Below, piece by piece: positions 51,209 through 59,161 of a stretch of DNA of 64,000 nucleotides. Where the stretch lies: positions 62,001 through 126,000 of the forward strand of contig NZ_CP125642.1 in assembly GCF_030053155.1 (NCBI RefSeq). Reading direction: 5' to 3'. Below the pieces are notes generated by a model. It was not told the DNA's origin. It searched no databases and saw nothing but the letters and a program-made list of their open reading frames with translations. Every line of letters starts with the position of its first letter. Positions within the stretch are counted from its first letter, which is position 1. This stretch comes from Rhizobium sp. BT03. Its GTDB lineage: Bacteria; Pseudomonadota; Alphaproteobacteria; Rhizobiales; Rhizobiaceae. The position numbers and the translations under genes are program-made.

Positions 51209-52753
51209 TCAATCGTCGAGCGAAACTTCCCAAAGACGGGCATTCGATTGCCAGACGGGCTGACCTTTCAGCTTCTTGGTCGCGCCCCAGACATCGACCA
51301 TGTCATAGAGGAAGATGCCCGGCATTTCCTTGAGCATCAGCGTGTGAAACTCGTCGAAGATCGCCTGACGCTTCGTCCGGTCGGGCTCCGCATAGGCGGC
51401 CTTCATCAACTCGACGGCCTTCGGATCATCCCACATCAGGGAAGCGTTCTTGTCCTTGTTGCCGACATAGAAGCCGTACATCAGCGCCGGATCGAGCCGC
51501 GGCGCGACCGATTGCGAGATGATCTGGTAGTTGCCGGACCGGCGGCGATCGACCTGCGTCGCATAGTCGAGTACCTCGATCTGCACATTGAGACCCGCCT
51601 GCTGCATCATGGCCTGCGCCATCACCGCGGCCGGGAAGCTCGGCACGTTGCTGCGCTTGTTGGCGATGATGGTAATCGGCTCGCCCTTGTAGCCAGCTTC
51701 CGCCAGCTCCTTCTTCGCGGCCTCGATGTCGTAGGGCAGACGCTTCTTCTGGACATCGTCGAAATAGAGCGAATCTTGCGAAACCATCGAACCGTTGGCG
51801 GCGCCGGTGCCATTGGAGGCGGCCTCGACGAGCTGGTCGAGATCGAGTGCCATCGCCATGGCGCGGCGCACGCCGGGGTTGCCCAGAACCTTGTCGCGCG
51901 TCTGGATGTAGAACAGGTTTTTGCCGTTGTTACGGGCCACGATCAATTGCATCGTGTCGCTCGTCTTGAATTCGGGAATGAGATCCGGCGAAATTTCCGC
52001 GGTATCGAGCACGCCGGACTGAAGGCCGGCTTTCACAGTCGAAGCATCGGGAATGACCATGAACTTGATGCCATCGACGAGAGGGCGCTTGGAGCCGACC
52101 ATGCCGTCAGGCTTGCCGTCATTCTCCGGCGAAACATAATCGTCGAACTTGGCGAGACGGATATATTCGCCCTTCTTCCATTCATCCCATTTGAAGGGTC
52201 CGGTGCCGATCGGCTTGATGAAGCTTCCGTCCGCGCCGACCGATTCCGGGGAGATCATCCCGGTGTAACCGCATTCGGGGCGCGACAGGAGGCCAAGGAA
52301 AACCGCGGATGGCTTTTCCAGCGTGATGGTGACGGTGGAGGCATCGGCTGCCTTGACGCCGGTAACATGCACGGTGCCGCTGCCGTCGAAATCGGGCAGG
52401 CAGGTCCATTTCGTTTCGGGCTTGAGATAGCGGTTCCAGTTCCACACGACGTCATCGGCGGTCAATGTCTTGCCGCTGTGGAATTTGACGCCGTCGCGCA
52501 ATTTGAAGCTATAGGTCAGCCCGTCCGCCGAGACTTCGAAGCTCTTTGCCAGCAGCGGCTTGACCTCGCCGTTGTTGGCATAGCCGACGAGCCCTTCGAC
52601 GATATGCAGGATGACGCCATCGGTATTGCCGTCGCGATTGACGCCCGGATTGTTGCTGCGCAGGTCGGAGCTTTGAGCCACGACGATGTCGCGGGCGTCG
52701 ACCACGCCGGTCATCGCCATCAACATGGTGCCTGCAAGAAGAAGCTTATGCAT
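51209..52753 (-). CDS. Peptide-type ABC substrate-binding protein (SBP family 5)
   Basis: A 514-residue extracytoplasmic binding protein of the DppA/OppA class. A signal peptide covers about 1-20 (MHKLLLAGTMLMAMTGVVDA). Family markers are the FKLRDGVKFHSGKTLTADDVVWNW region and the IGTGPFKWDEWKKGEYIRL region. Ligands of this family range from di-/oligopeptides to opines, glutathione and sugars. In this operon it lies after the ATPase, permease and serine hydrolase genes. Confidence 0.92.
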   Translation of the reverse strand: MHKLLLAGTMLMAMTGVVDARDIVVAQSSDLRSNNPGVNRDGNTDGVILHIVEGLVGYANNGEVKPLLAKSFEVSADGLTYSFKLRDGVKFHSGKTLTADDVVWNWNRYLKPETKWTCLPDFDGSGTVHVTGVKAADASTVTITLEKPSAVFLGLLSRPECGYTGMISPESVGADGSFIKPIGTGPFKWDEWKKGEYIRLAKFDDYVSPENDGKPDGMVGSKRPLVDGIKFMVIPDASTVKAGLQSGVLDTAEISPDLIPEFKTSDTMQLIVARNNGKNLFYIQTRDKVLGNPGVRRAMAMALDLDQLVEAASNGTGAANGSMVSQDSLYFDDVQKKRLPYDIEAAKKELAEAGYKGEPITIIANKRSNVPSFPAAVMAQAMMQQAGLNVQIEVLDYATQVDRRRSGNYQIISQSVAPRLDPALMYGFYVGNKDKNASLMWDDPKAVELMKAAYAEPDRTKRQAIFDEFHTLMLKEMPGIFLYDMVDVWGATKKLKGQPVWQSNARLWEVSLDD

Positions 52754-52777
52754 TGTTCTACCCTCTTTTTATGATCG

Positions 52778-53641
52778 TTAGGATTGGAATTCATCCCAGC
52801 AGGCGCGTGAGAGTCTGCCGATGGTTTCAAGCGCGACTGTGTAGCCGGGCGTGCCGTCCGGCATTTCCTGCGGCACGTCGTCGGTATAGGCGGCGATGAT
52901 GTAGAAGGGGGAACCGTCGCGATAGACGATGCCGGCATTCATGCGGCCGCGCTTTCCCGTGCCGCCCTTGTGGGCGACGAGCACGCCAAACGGCAGCCGG
53001 GAGGGAATGGCATAACGCAGGATCTGGTTCTTCAGGGTTTGAAGCGCATAGACGCTGAGCGCCTGCGAGCAGCCGAGCCGGTCGGCGGCTTCCCGCGAAT
53101 CCTGCGCATCCAGGATGGTCTGCAGCAGATAGACCTGATCGCGCGCCGTCGTCGTGGTGACGGCCTTCAATGAATGATCGGGCGACAGCGCCAAGGGCGG
53201 GATGAGGAAGCGATGGTTGGTGCCGGTCATGCCGATCGACTTGCAATAGCTGTCGACCTCTTCGAGCGTCAGCCTTTCGAAGACCATCTTGGTGCAGACA
53301 TTGTCGCTCAGCACCATCATGCCGGTGATGGCGTCGCGCAACGATATGACGATACCGGGGCTGAGATAGCGGAACATCCCGCTCGCCACTTCCTCGGCGA
53401 AACGCTTTTCGTAGGTGATCCGTTCGTCGAGATCGAGGCGGCCTTCATGGGCGGCCTTCAAGGCTGCCATCATGATCGAGGTCTTTCGGGTGCTGGCGGA
53501 GGGCGTTTCCTCGTCCGCGCCCCTGCCGATCGTTTCACCGCTTGAAAGCGCACGCACCATGAAGCGTGTCACGAAAGGCTGGGCGTCGCAGATGGCGTTC
53601 AATCGCTCTGCGAGCTTTGCGGATTCAATCATCGTCGTCAT
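52778..53641 (-). CDS. Class A beta-lactamase-fold serine hydrolase, no signal peptide
   Basis: A 287-residue penicillin-recognising-fold enzyme. Ser50-x-x-Lys53 (STRK), Ser112-Asp113-Asn114 (SDN) and Lys225-Gly-Gly (KGGTGK) take the places of the SxxK, SDN and KTG motifs. The usual Ser/Thr of KTG is Gly, and no ExxLN (Glu166) motif is found. The N-terminus is hydrophilic, so the protein should stay in the cytosol. These deviations argue against classical beta-lactam resistance; a cytosolic peptidase, esterase or amidase on the imported compound is more likely. It lies between transporter genes. Confidence 0.8.
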   Translation of the reverse strand: MTTMIESAKLAERLNAICDAQPFVTRFMVRALSSGETIGRGADEETPSASTRKTSIMMAALKAAHEGRLDLDERITYEKRFAEEVASGMFRYLSPGIVISLRDAITGMMVLSDNVCTKMVFERLTLEEVDSYCKSIGMTGTNHRFLIPPLALSPDHSLKAVTTTTARDQVYLLQTILDAQDSREAADRLGCSQALSVYALQTLKNQILRYAIPSRLPFGVLVAHKGGTGKRGRMNAGIVYRDGSPFYIIAAYTDDVPQEMPDGTPGYTVALETIGRLSRACWDEFQS

Positions 53642-53642
53642 G

Positions 53643-55271
53643 TCAGTTCTCCAGGCGCCATTTGAGGATCACGCCGCCCTGGGCATTGTGGTCCAGAGCG
53701 GGGATGGCCGAGAGAAGCCGTTGCGTATAGGCCTCCTTCGGGCAGTCGAAAACCGTATCGCGGTCGCCCTCCTCGATGATCCGGCCGTCCTGCATGACGA
53801 CGACGCGATCGGCCACCTGTTCGACCACGCCGAGATCGTGGCTGATGAACAGGCAGGAAAAGCCGTAGCGTTTTTGCAGATCGGACAGGAGTTCGAGCAC
53901 CTGCGCCCTGACCGTCACGTCAAGCGCCGAGACCGGCTCGTCGGCGATCAGGAATTTCGGCCGGCGCGCAATGGCCCGGGCAATCGCCACGCGCTGACGC
54001 TGGCCGCCCGAAAGCTCATGCGGATAGCGCTCCGCATAGTCGGCCCCAAGCCCGACTTCTTCAAGCGTCTCCAGGGCGCGCTTGCGCTTTGCCGCAGCGT
54101 CGAGATCGGGAACGAGCCGCAGCGCTTCCTCGACGAGTGCTACGATGGTCATGCGCGGATTGAGCGAGGAATAAGGGTCCTGAAACACCATCTGGCAATT
54201 CAGCCGGTAGTCCATCCAGTCGTCGTCGCGGCTGCGTCCCTTGAACCGGATATCGCCCTCGCTCTCGCGGACCAGTCCGGCGATGGTGCGGCCGAGCGTG
54301 GTTTTGCCGGAACCGGAACCACCGACAAGCGCCACGACTTCGCCCTCGTGGATATCGATGCTGACGCCATGCAGTGCCCGCTTCGGCGTTGCCTTCTTCA
54401 TCAGCGACCGCCGGCCCGGATAGTCGACGACGATATCCCGCGCCGAGACCATCGGCGCCTTGGTCTTGTCGATCGTCCGCCTCTCTCCGCGGAACGGCAG
54501 GGAGGAAAGCAATTTCTTGGTATAGGGACGCTTGGGTGCGTCGAGCAGATCGGCGGTGCGTCCTTCTTCGACGATCACGCCCTTTTCCATGACGACGATG
54601 CGGTTGGTATAGCGGGCAACCATCGGCAGATCGTGACTGATCAGCAGCACGGCGGTGCCTTCCGCCTGTGTCAGTTCGACCATCAATTCCATGACGTCGC
54701 GCTGGATCACCGCGTCGAGCGCGGTCGTCGGCTCGTCGGCAATCAACAGCGCCGGTTTCAGCAGCATGACCGATGCCAGCATGATGCGTTGGCGCATGCC
54801 GCCTGAGAATTCATGCGGGTAGGACGTGAGCGCCCCGGCGGGATCGCGGATCCCGACCCGGTTCAGCATGTCGAGGATCCGGCTGCGCCGTTCTTCCTGC
54901 GAAAGTTTCGTGTGCAGCCGCAACCCTTCTTCGAGTTGGCGGCCGACGGTCATCGAGGGATTGAGCGAAGTCATCGGCTCCTGGAAGACGACACCGATTT
55001 CCGCGCCCCGCAATTGGCGCAATTGCGCGCCGTTCATCGAAAGCACGTCGCGTCCCTTGTAGGCGACGGAGCCGCCGATCGCCTTGATCGGTGCCGGCAG
55101 CAGCGAGATCAGCGCGCGTGTTGCCAGCGTCTTGCCCGAGCCGCTTTCTCCGACGATGCCGAAGATCTCGCCTGCGGCAATGTCGAAGCTGACGTTCTTG
55201 ACGACCTGCACACCGGTCCCCGTGACCTGCAGCGACAGGTTGCGGACATTCAAAAGCGTTTCATTGGTCAT
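53643..55271 (-). CDS. Fused peptide ABC ATPase (DppD-DppF type)
   Basis: A 542-residue protein with two complete oligopeptide-type ATPase domains. Domain 1: GESGSGKT at 41-48, signature FSGGMRQR, LLIADEPTTALD. Domain 2: [28 protein letters not shown]. Each has the OppD/OppF-type C-terminal extension (PYTKKLLSSLP, AYTQRLLSAIP), which in relatives can hold an Fe-S cluster, though no Cys cluster is seen here. The ATG at 55271 overlaps the permease stop (ATGA). Confidence 0.93.
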   Translation of the reverse strand: MTNETLLNVRNLSLQVTGTGVQVVKNVSFDIAAGEIFGIVGESGSGKTLATRALISLLPAPIKAIGGSVAYKGRDVLSMNGAQLRQLRGAEIGVVFQEPMTSLNPSMTVGRQLEEGLRLHTKLSQEERRSRILDMLNRVGIRDPAGALTSYPHEFSGGMRQRIMLASVMLLKPALLIADEPTTALDAVIQRDVMELMVELTQAEGTAVLLISHDLPMVARYTNRIVVMEKGVIVEEGRTADLLDAPKRPYTKKLLSSLPFRGERRTIDKTKAPMVSARDIVVDYPGRRSLMKKATPKRALHGVSIDIHEGEVVALVGGSGSGKTTLGRTIAGLVRESEGDIRFKGRSRDDDWMDYRLNCQMVFQDPYSSLNPRMTIVALVEEALRLVPDLDAAAKRKRALETLEEVGLGADYAERYPHELSGGQRQRVAIARAIARRPKFLIADEPVSALDVTVRAQVLELLSDLQKRYGFSCLFISHDLGVVEQVADRVVVMQDGRIIEEGDRDTVFDCPKEAYTQRLLSAIPALDHNAQGGVILKWRLEN

Positions 55272-56086
55272 TTCAGCCCCCTCATCCGCGGATCGAGTCT
55301 GTCCCGAAGAGCGTCGCCCAGAAGATTGATGCCGAGGAGCGTCAGGGCGATCGCCAGGCCCGGGAACAGACCCAGCCAGACCGCCTGCTCGATGAACGGC
55401 CGGCCGGCGGCCAGCATGTTGCCCCAGGTCGGCGCCGGTGGCGGAACGCCGAGACCGAGAAAGCTGAGCGCGCTTTCCGAAAGGATCGCCCAGCCGAACA
55501 TCGAGGTCGCAAGCACGGTGATCGGGGCGACGCAATTGGGAAGGATATGGCGGAACATGGTGTAGAGCTCGCCATTGCCCATCACCTTCGAGGCCTCGAT
55601 GAATTCCCGCTCGCGCAGCGACAGGACTGCACCCCGGACAACGCGGGCCATCGACGGAGAATAGGCAATGCCCAGCGCGAAGATGATGCCATATTGGTTG
55701 GCGCCGAAGACGGCGAGCAATCCAAGCGCCAGAAGAATGCCCGGAAAGGCGAGAAGCGCGTTGTTGACGGCCATGATGACGGCATCGATCCAGCCGCGGG
55801 CGTAACCGCTGACGAGACCGATCAGCGTGCCGCAGACGGTTGCGAATGTGACCGTCAAGGTGCCGATCCAGACGCTCGCCCGGGCGCCGACGATCAGGCG
55901 GCTGAGCACGTCGCGGCCGAATTCGTCGGTTCCGAGCCAGTGGGCGCTGCTTGGCGCCGCCAGCCGTGCCGTGAAGCCGAGCTTCATCGGATCATACGGG
56001 GTCCAGAAGAGGCCGATCGCAGCGGAGATCAGCAATGCGGCAATCAGAATGCTGCCGATGAAGCCGTTGAAGGTGACGTTTTTCAT
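55268..56086 (-). CDS. Peptide ABC permease (DppC-like)
   Basis: A 272-residue permease of the OppC/DppC type with the HWLGTDEFGRDVLSRLIVGAR segment before the core helices and the EAA loop EFIEASKVMGNGELYTMFRHILPNCV. The start ATG overlaps the stop of the partner permease by four bases. Upstream in-frame codons lie within that gene. Confidence 0.93.
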   Translation of the reverse strand: MKNVTFNGFIGSILIAALLISAAIGLFWTPYDPMKLGFTARLAAPSSAHWLGTDEFGRDVLSRLIVGARASVWIGTLTVTFATVCGTLIGLVSGYARGWIDAVIMAVNNALLAFPGILLALGLLAVFGANQYGIIFALGIAYSPSMARVVRGAVLSLREREFIEASKVMGNGELYTMFRHILPNCVAPITVLATSMFGWAILSESALSFLGLGVPPPAPTWGNMLAAGRPFIEQAVWLGLFPGLAIALTLLGINLLGDALRDRLDPRMRGLK

Positions 56087-57027
56087 TCGGCAACTACCCG
56101 CGGATCGAACAAGGGATAGAGCAGGTCGACGACCAAATTGACCAGCACATAGGAAAGCGAGACGAACAGCAGACACCCCTGGATGACGGGGTAATCGCGG
56201 GCAAAAATGCTGTCGACCATCAGCCGTCCGAGCCCCGGAATGGTGAAGACCGTCTCGATGACGGCGATGCCGCCGAGCAGGTTGCCGAGGATCAGGCCGA
56301 TGACCGTCCAGGTCGGGCCGAAGGCGTTCTTGAAGGCGTGCCGCCAAAGGACGGCGCTTTCGGAAAGCCCCTTGGCCCGGGCGTGGGTGATATAGTCTAG
56401 ACGCAGCACTTCCAGCGTCGAGGCGCGTGCCATGCGGATCAACACACCCATCTCGTGAATGACCAGGGTCATGATCGGCAGCACCAGGTAGAGCAGGCCG
56501 CCGGTGACGTTGCTGCCGATCGAGACATAGCCGAGGACCGGTAGCCAGCCGAGTTGCAAGCCGAAGAAAAGCAGAAGCAGGAGACCGAGCCAGAATGTCG
56601 GGATCGACAGCAGGATCGTTGCCGTGCCGACCAGCGCCAGATCCGTCAGACTGTTCTGCCGCCAGGCGGCGATGACGCCGGCCGGCACGGCGATGAGGCT
56701 TGCCAGAAGAACGGCGACGATGACGATTTCGGCGCTGACCAGAAAGCGCGATACGACGAGCGGCAAAACCGCCTCGCCGTTGACGATCGAGCTGCCGAAG
56801 TCACCCTGGACGACATTGGCGGTCCAGATCAGGAACTGTTGCGGCAACGATTTGTCGAGGCCGAGTTCCGAGCGCATCGCCGCGATCTGGGCCGGCTCAG
56901 CCATATCCCCCAGCATCAGTGCCGCCGGATCGCCGGGTATGAAGCGGATCAGCGTGAAGACGGTCACCGAAACGAGGACGATCGTCGGCAAGGCCATCAG
57001 CAGGCGGTTCAGAACGAATTTCAGCAT
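56083..57027 (-). CDS. Peptide ABC permease (DppB-like)
   Basis: A 314-residue OppB/DppB-type permease, starting MLKFVLNRLLMALPTIVLVSVTVF, with FIPGDPAALMLG and the EAA loop ITHARAKGLSESAVLWRHAFKNA. It is the first gene of the minus-strand operon dppB-dppC-dppDF-hydrolase-binding protein-M20. GGGGAA lies before the ATG at 57027. A palindrome-rich, AT-rich promoter region precedes it. Confidence 0.93.
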   Translation of the reverse strand: MLKFVLNRLLMALPTIVLVSVTVFTLIRFIPGDPAALMLGDMAEPAQIAAMRSELGLDKSLPQQFLIWTANVVQGDFGSSIVNGEAVLPLVVSRFLVSAEIVIVAVLLASLIAVPAGVIAAWRQNSLTDLALVGTATILLSIPTFWLGLLLLLFFGLQLGWLPVLGYVSIGSNVTGGLLYLVLPIMTLVIHEMGVLIRMARASTLEVLRLDYITHARAKGLSESAVLWRHAFKNAFGPTWTVIGLILGNLLGGIAVIETVFTIPGLGRLMVDSIFARDYPVIQGCLLFVSLSYVLVNLVVDLLYPLFDPRVVAE

Positions 57028-57109
57028 TTTTGTTCCCCGCGATGGGCGACGGACAGTGCCCAGCGCCATCGGTTTCGTTGCCGCAGACTATGATCGAATG
57101 AAGAAATAT

Positions 57110-57148
57110 CCGCAATATTATGCGATTCCGTCATAAGTCTATGCGGAA
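57110..57148 (-). promoter_or_regulatory. LysR-type operator region before the peptide-importer operon
   Basis: CCGCA-ATATTA-TGCG (57110-57124) and, next to it, TTCCG-N13-CGGAA (57126-57148, containing TGCGG). The first element shares the CCGCA-N6-TGCG form with the one at 59088-59103 before the MmgE gene. The region is clearly AT-richer than its flanks. Likely bound by one of the neighbouring LysR proteins. Confidence 0.5.
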
Positions 57149-57205
57149 TAAGAGGGCAACCTAGGCGACTGCGTCGGCTTAAATGACCAGATTAAAAATC
57201 TGATT

Positions 57206-58111
57206 TTAAACGTCTTTTTGTGAAAGCTGGATTTGTCGTTTCAAGGCGTCACTCAGAGCGTGGGCGGCAATCGAGAGCGGCGTCCCGACCGCCCTCGCCA
57301 ATCCGAACTCCTGGGTCGCGCGCGGCACGAAGGGACGGTGAACCACCGGCAGGTGGCGATAGAGATTCGCATAGAAGCTGCTGATGATCGTGACCCCCAG
57401 GCCATGCGCGACGTAGGAACAGGCCGAACTGTTGGTATGCGTCTCGATCTTGACGATCTGCTTGACGCCGGCCCGCCGGAAGGTCTGGTCGAGCGCCATA
57501 CGGTTCGGCCGCTGTCGGCCAATCAGAATGAGGGGCACGTCGCGCAAATTCCTGACCGTGATTTCCTCCAGCTTCGCAAGAGGATGATCCTTCGGAACGA
57601 CGCAGACGCTTTCGCCGGTCGCGACGCGCTCGACCTCGATGCCCGGTCCGCTCTCGCCCTCCATGCGCAGAAAGCCGAAATCGATCACCCGCTGCTCGAC
57701 GAGCTTGTTGATCGCGGTCGTCGTCTCGAAGAAGGTTTCGATCCGCACGCCGGGGAAATCACTGATGTAATCGGCCAGCATTGCCGGCGCGAAATGCTCC
57801 CACATGCTGCTCGGCAGACCGATGCGGACGATCTCCGGGCCGGCGGCGCCGCTTCGTAAGTCCTCGGCATGGCCCGACATTCGGTCGACCGCCAGCAAGA
57901 TGTTTTCGGCATCGCGGGCAAGAAGCAGGGCCTCGGGGGTGGGGACGAGACGGCCTTTGTCGCGCACGAAAAGCGACATCGAAAGATCCGCCTCGAGCTG
58001 CTGGAGGAGGCGGCTGACGCCGGACTGGCTGAGACCCATCGTCTTTGCCGTGGCAATCGTCGACCCTGTCGCCAGGAGCGTGCGCAGGACTTCCAGTTGC
58101 TTGATATTCAT
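57206..58111 (-). CDS. LysR-family regulator A
   Basis: A 301-residue LysR regulator: helix-turn-helix near 1-60 (ATGSTIATAKTMGLSQSGVSRLLQQLE) and a substrate-binding domain (about 90-295). It lies just upstream of the peptide-importer operon in the same direction and 37 bp downstream of a second LysR gene. The recognition helix is very similar to that of the neighbour, so they may bind similar sites. Confidence 0.92.
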   Translation of the reverse strand: MNIKQLEVLRTLLATGSTIATAKTMGLSQSGVSRLLQQLEADLSMSLFVRDKGRLVPTPEALLLARDAENILLAVDRMSGHAEDLRSGAAGPEIVRIGLPSSMWEHFAPAMLADYISDFPGVRIETFFETTTAINKLVEQRVIDFGFLRMEGESGPGIEVERVATGESVCVVPKDHPLAKLEEITVRNLRDVPLILIGRQRPNRMALDQTFRRAGVKQIVKIETHTNSSACSYVAHGLGVTIISSFYANLYRHLPVVHRPFVPRATQEFGLARAVGTPLSIAAHALSDALKRQIQLSQKDV

Positions 58112-58148
58112 ACGTTTGCGATCCCCCGGGACGGTTCTGGCGCCGTCA

Positions 58149-59054
58149 TCATGCCCAGTCCGAAATGCTTTGAAGGAAGAGGCTGGCGGCCTTCGGCATC
58201 GGAAATTTCTCTCCGCTGATCAGCGCATAGGCAACCGGCAGTTCCGGTTCGAGCGGAATGAACTGCAGCGGCAGCGTCGCATATTCGCGGGCGATGATCT
58301 CGCCGACCAGTGCAATGCCGAGCCCCTGGCCGGCCAGCGCGCAGGCGCTCGCCACCGAATGCGCTTCGAGCAGCGGGCGCTGACGGATGCCGGCCTTGTA
58401 GAACAAAGCCTCCAGTTCATGGCGAACTGGGCGCTCCCTGTTCAGCATGATCAGATCCTGCCCCTTCAGGTCGCCGACCGACAATTGCCGGCTGCCGGCC
58501 TTCGGATGATCGTTGTGCAGGGCGCAGATGACCCGCGACGACATGATCTTCTCCGGCTTCAATCCCGGGCTCATCAGCGGCAGACGCGCGAAACCGAGAT
58601 CGGCCTCGCCATCGGCCACCATCCGTTCGATGGCGAGATAGCTGCCGGAAGCGACTTCAACACGCATTGGGCCATTTGCGGCGAGAAAATTCTTCACCAG
58701 CTTCGGAATGCGTGTCGAGGAAAGGCTGGAGGGAAAGGCGAGCCGCAGCATGATGTCGCGCGAGCGACCGCTCTCGAGCTCCATCGCCGCCGTTTTCAAG
58801 GCCCGCAGCCGGTCGGAAATGGCCCGGATTTCCGGGCCGAGCTGCAGCCCCTCGCGGGTCGGTTGAAGCCGGTTCTTTTCCCGGTCGAAAAGCCGGACGC
58901 CGAGATAGTCTTCCAGTTGCTGCAGCAAGCGGCTGGCGTTCGATTGCGAGATCCCGAGCTCGACGGAAGCGGCGATCGTCGAGCCCGTTGCAGCGATGGC
59001 GTCATAGGCCTCGATATGCTTCAGGCTGATCGCCGCACTCGTGTCTCGCGCCAT
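58149..59054 (-). CDS. LysR-family regulator B
   Basis: A 301-residue LysR regulator when started at ATG 59054 (GGGGATAG upstream), which equals the length of regulator A; an earlier in-frame start would add 23 residues. The helix-turn-helix reads ATGSTIAASVELGISQSNASRLLQQLE, close to that of regulator A. It diverges from the MmgE/PrpD gene, whose promoter region holds the CCGCA-N6-TGCGG element. Confidence 0.9.
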   Translation of the reverse strand: MARDTSAAISLKHIEAYDAIAATGSTIAASVELGISQSNASRLLQQLEDYLGVRLFDREKNRLQPTREGLQLGPEIRAISDRLRALKTAAMELESGRSRDIMLRLAFPSSLSSTRIPKLVKNFLAANGPMRVEVASGSYLAIERMVADGEADLGFARLPLMSPGLKPEKIMSSRVICALHNDHPKAGSRQLSVGDLKGQDLIMLNRERPVRHELEALFYKAGIRQRPLLEAHSVASACALAGQGLGIALVGEIIAREYATLPLQFIPLEPELPVAYALISGEKFPMPKAASLFLQSISDWA

Positions 59055-59087
59055 TCTATCCCCAATATCGATAGCCCTACCCGCAAA

Positions 59088-59103
59088 CCGCATAAGATTG
59101 CGG
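59088..59103. promoter_or_regulatory. CCGCA-N6-TGCGG element in the LysR B/MmgE divergent promoter
   Basis: CCGCATAAGATTGCGG is a 5+5-bp palindrome with a six-base centre, in the 107-bp gap between the two divergent starts. The same pattern occurs at 57110-57124 before the peptide-importer operon. Probably the regulator B (or A) box. Confidence 0.5.
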
Positions 59104-59161
59104 ACCTCAGGAAATTTGAACATTTTCGCTGAGAACCAAACTCACGGAAAGACTTTCGTCA

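Noticed and set aside
52778..53641. Calling this gene a beta-lactamase resistance gene
   Set aside because: No signal peptide, no Glu166-type motif and Gly in place of Ser/Thr in the KTG box.
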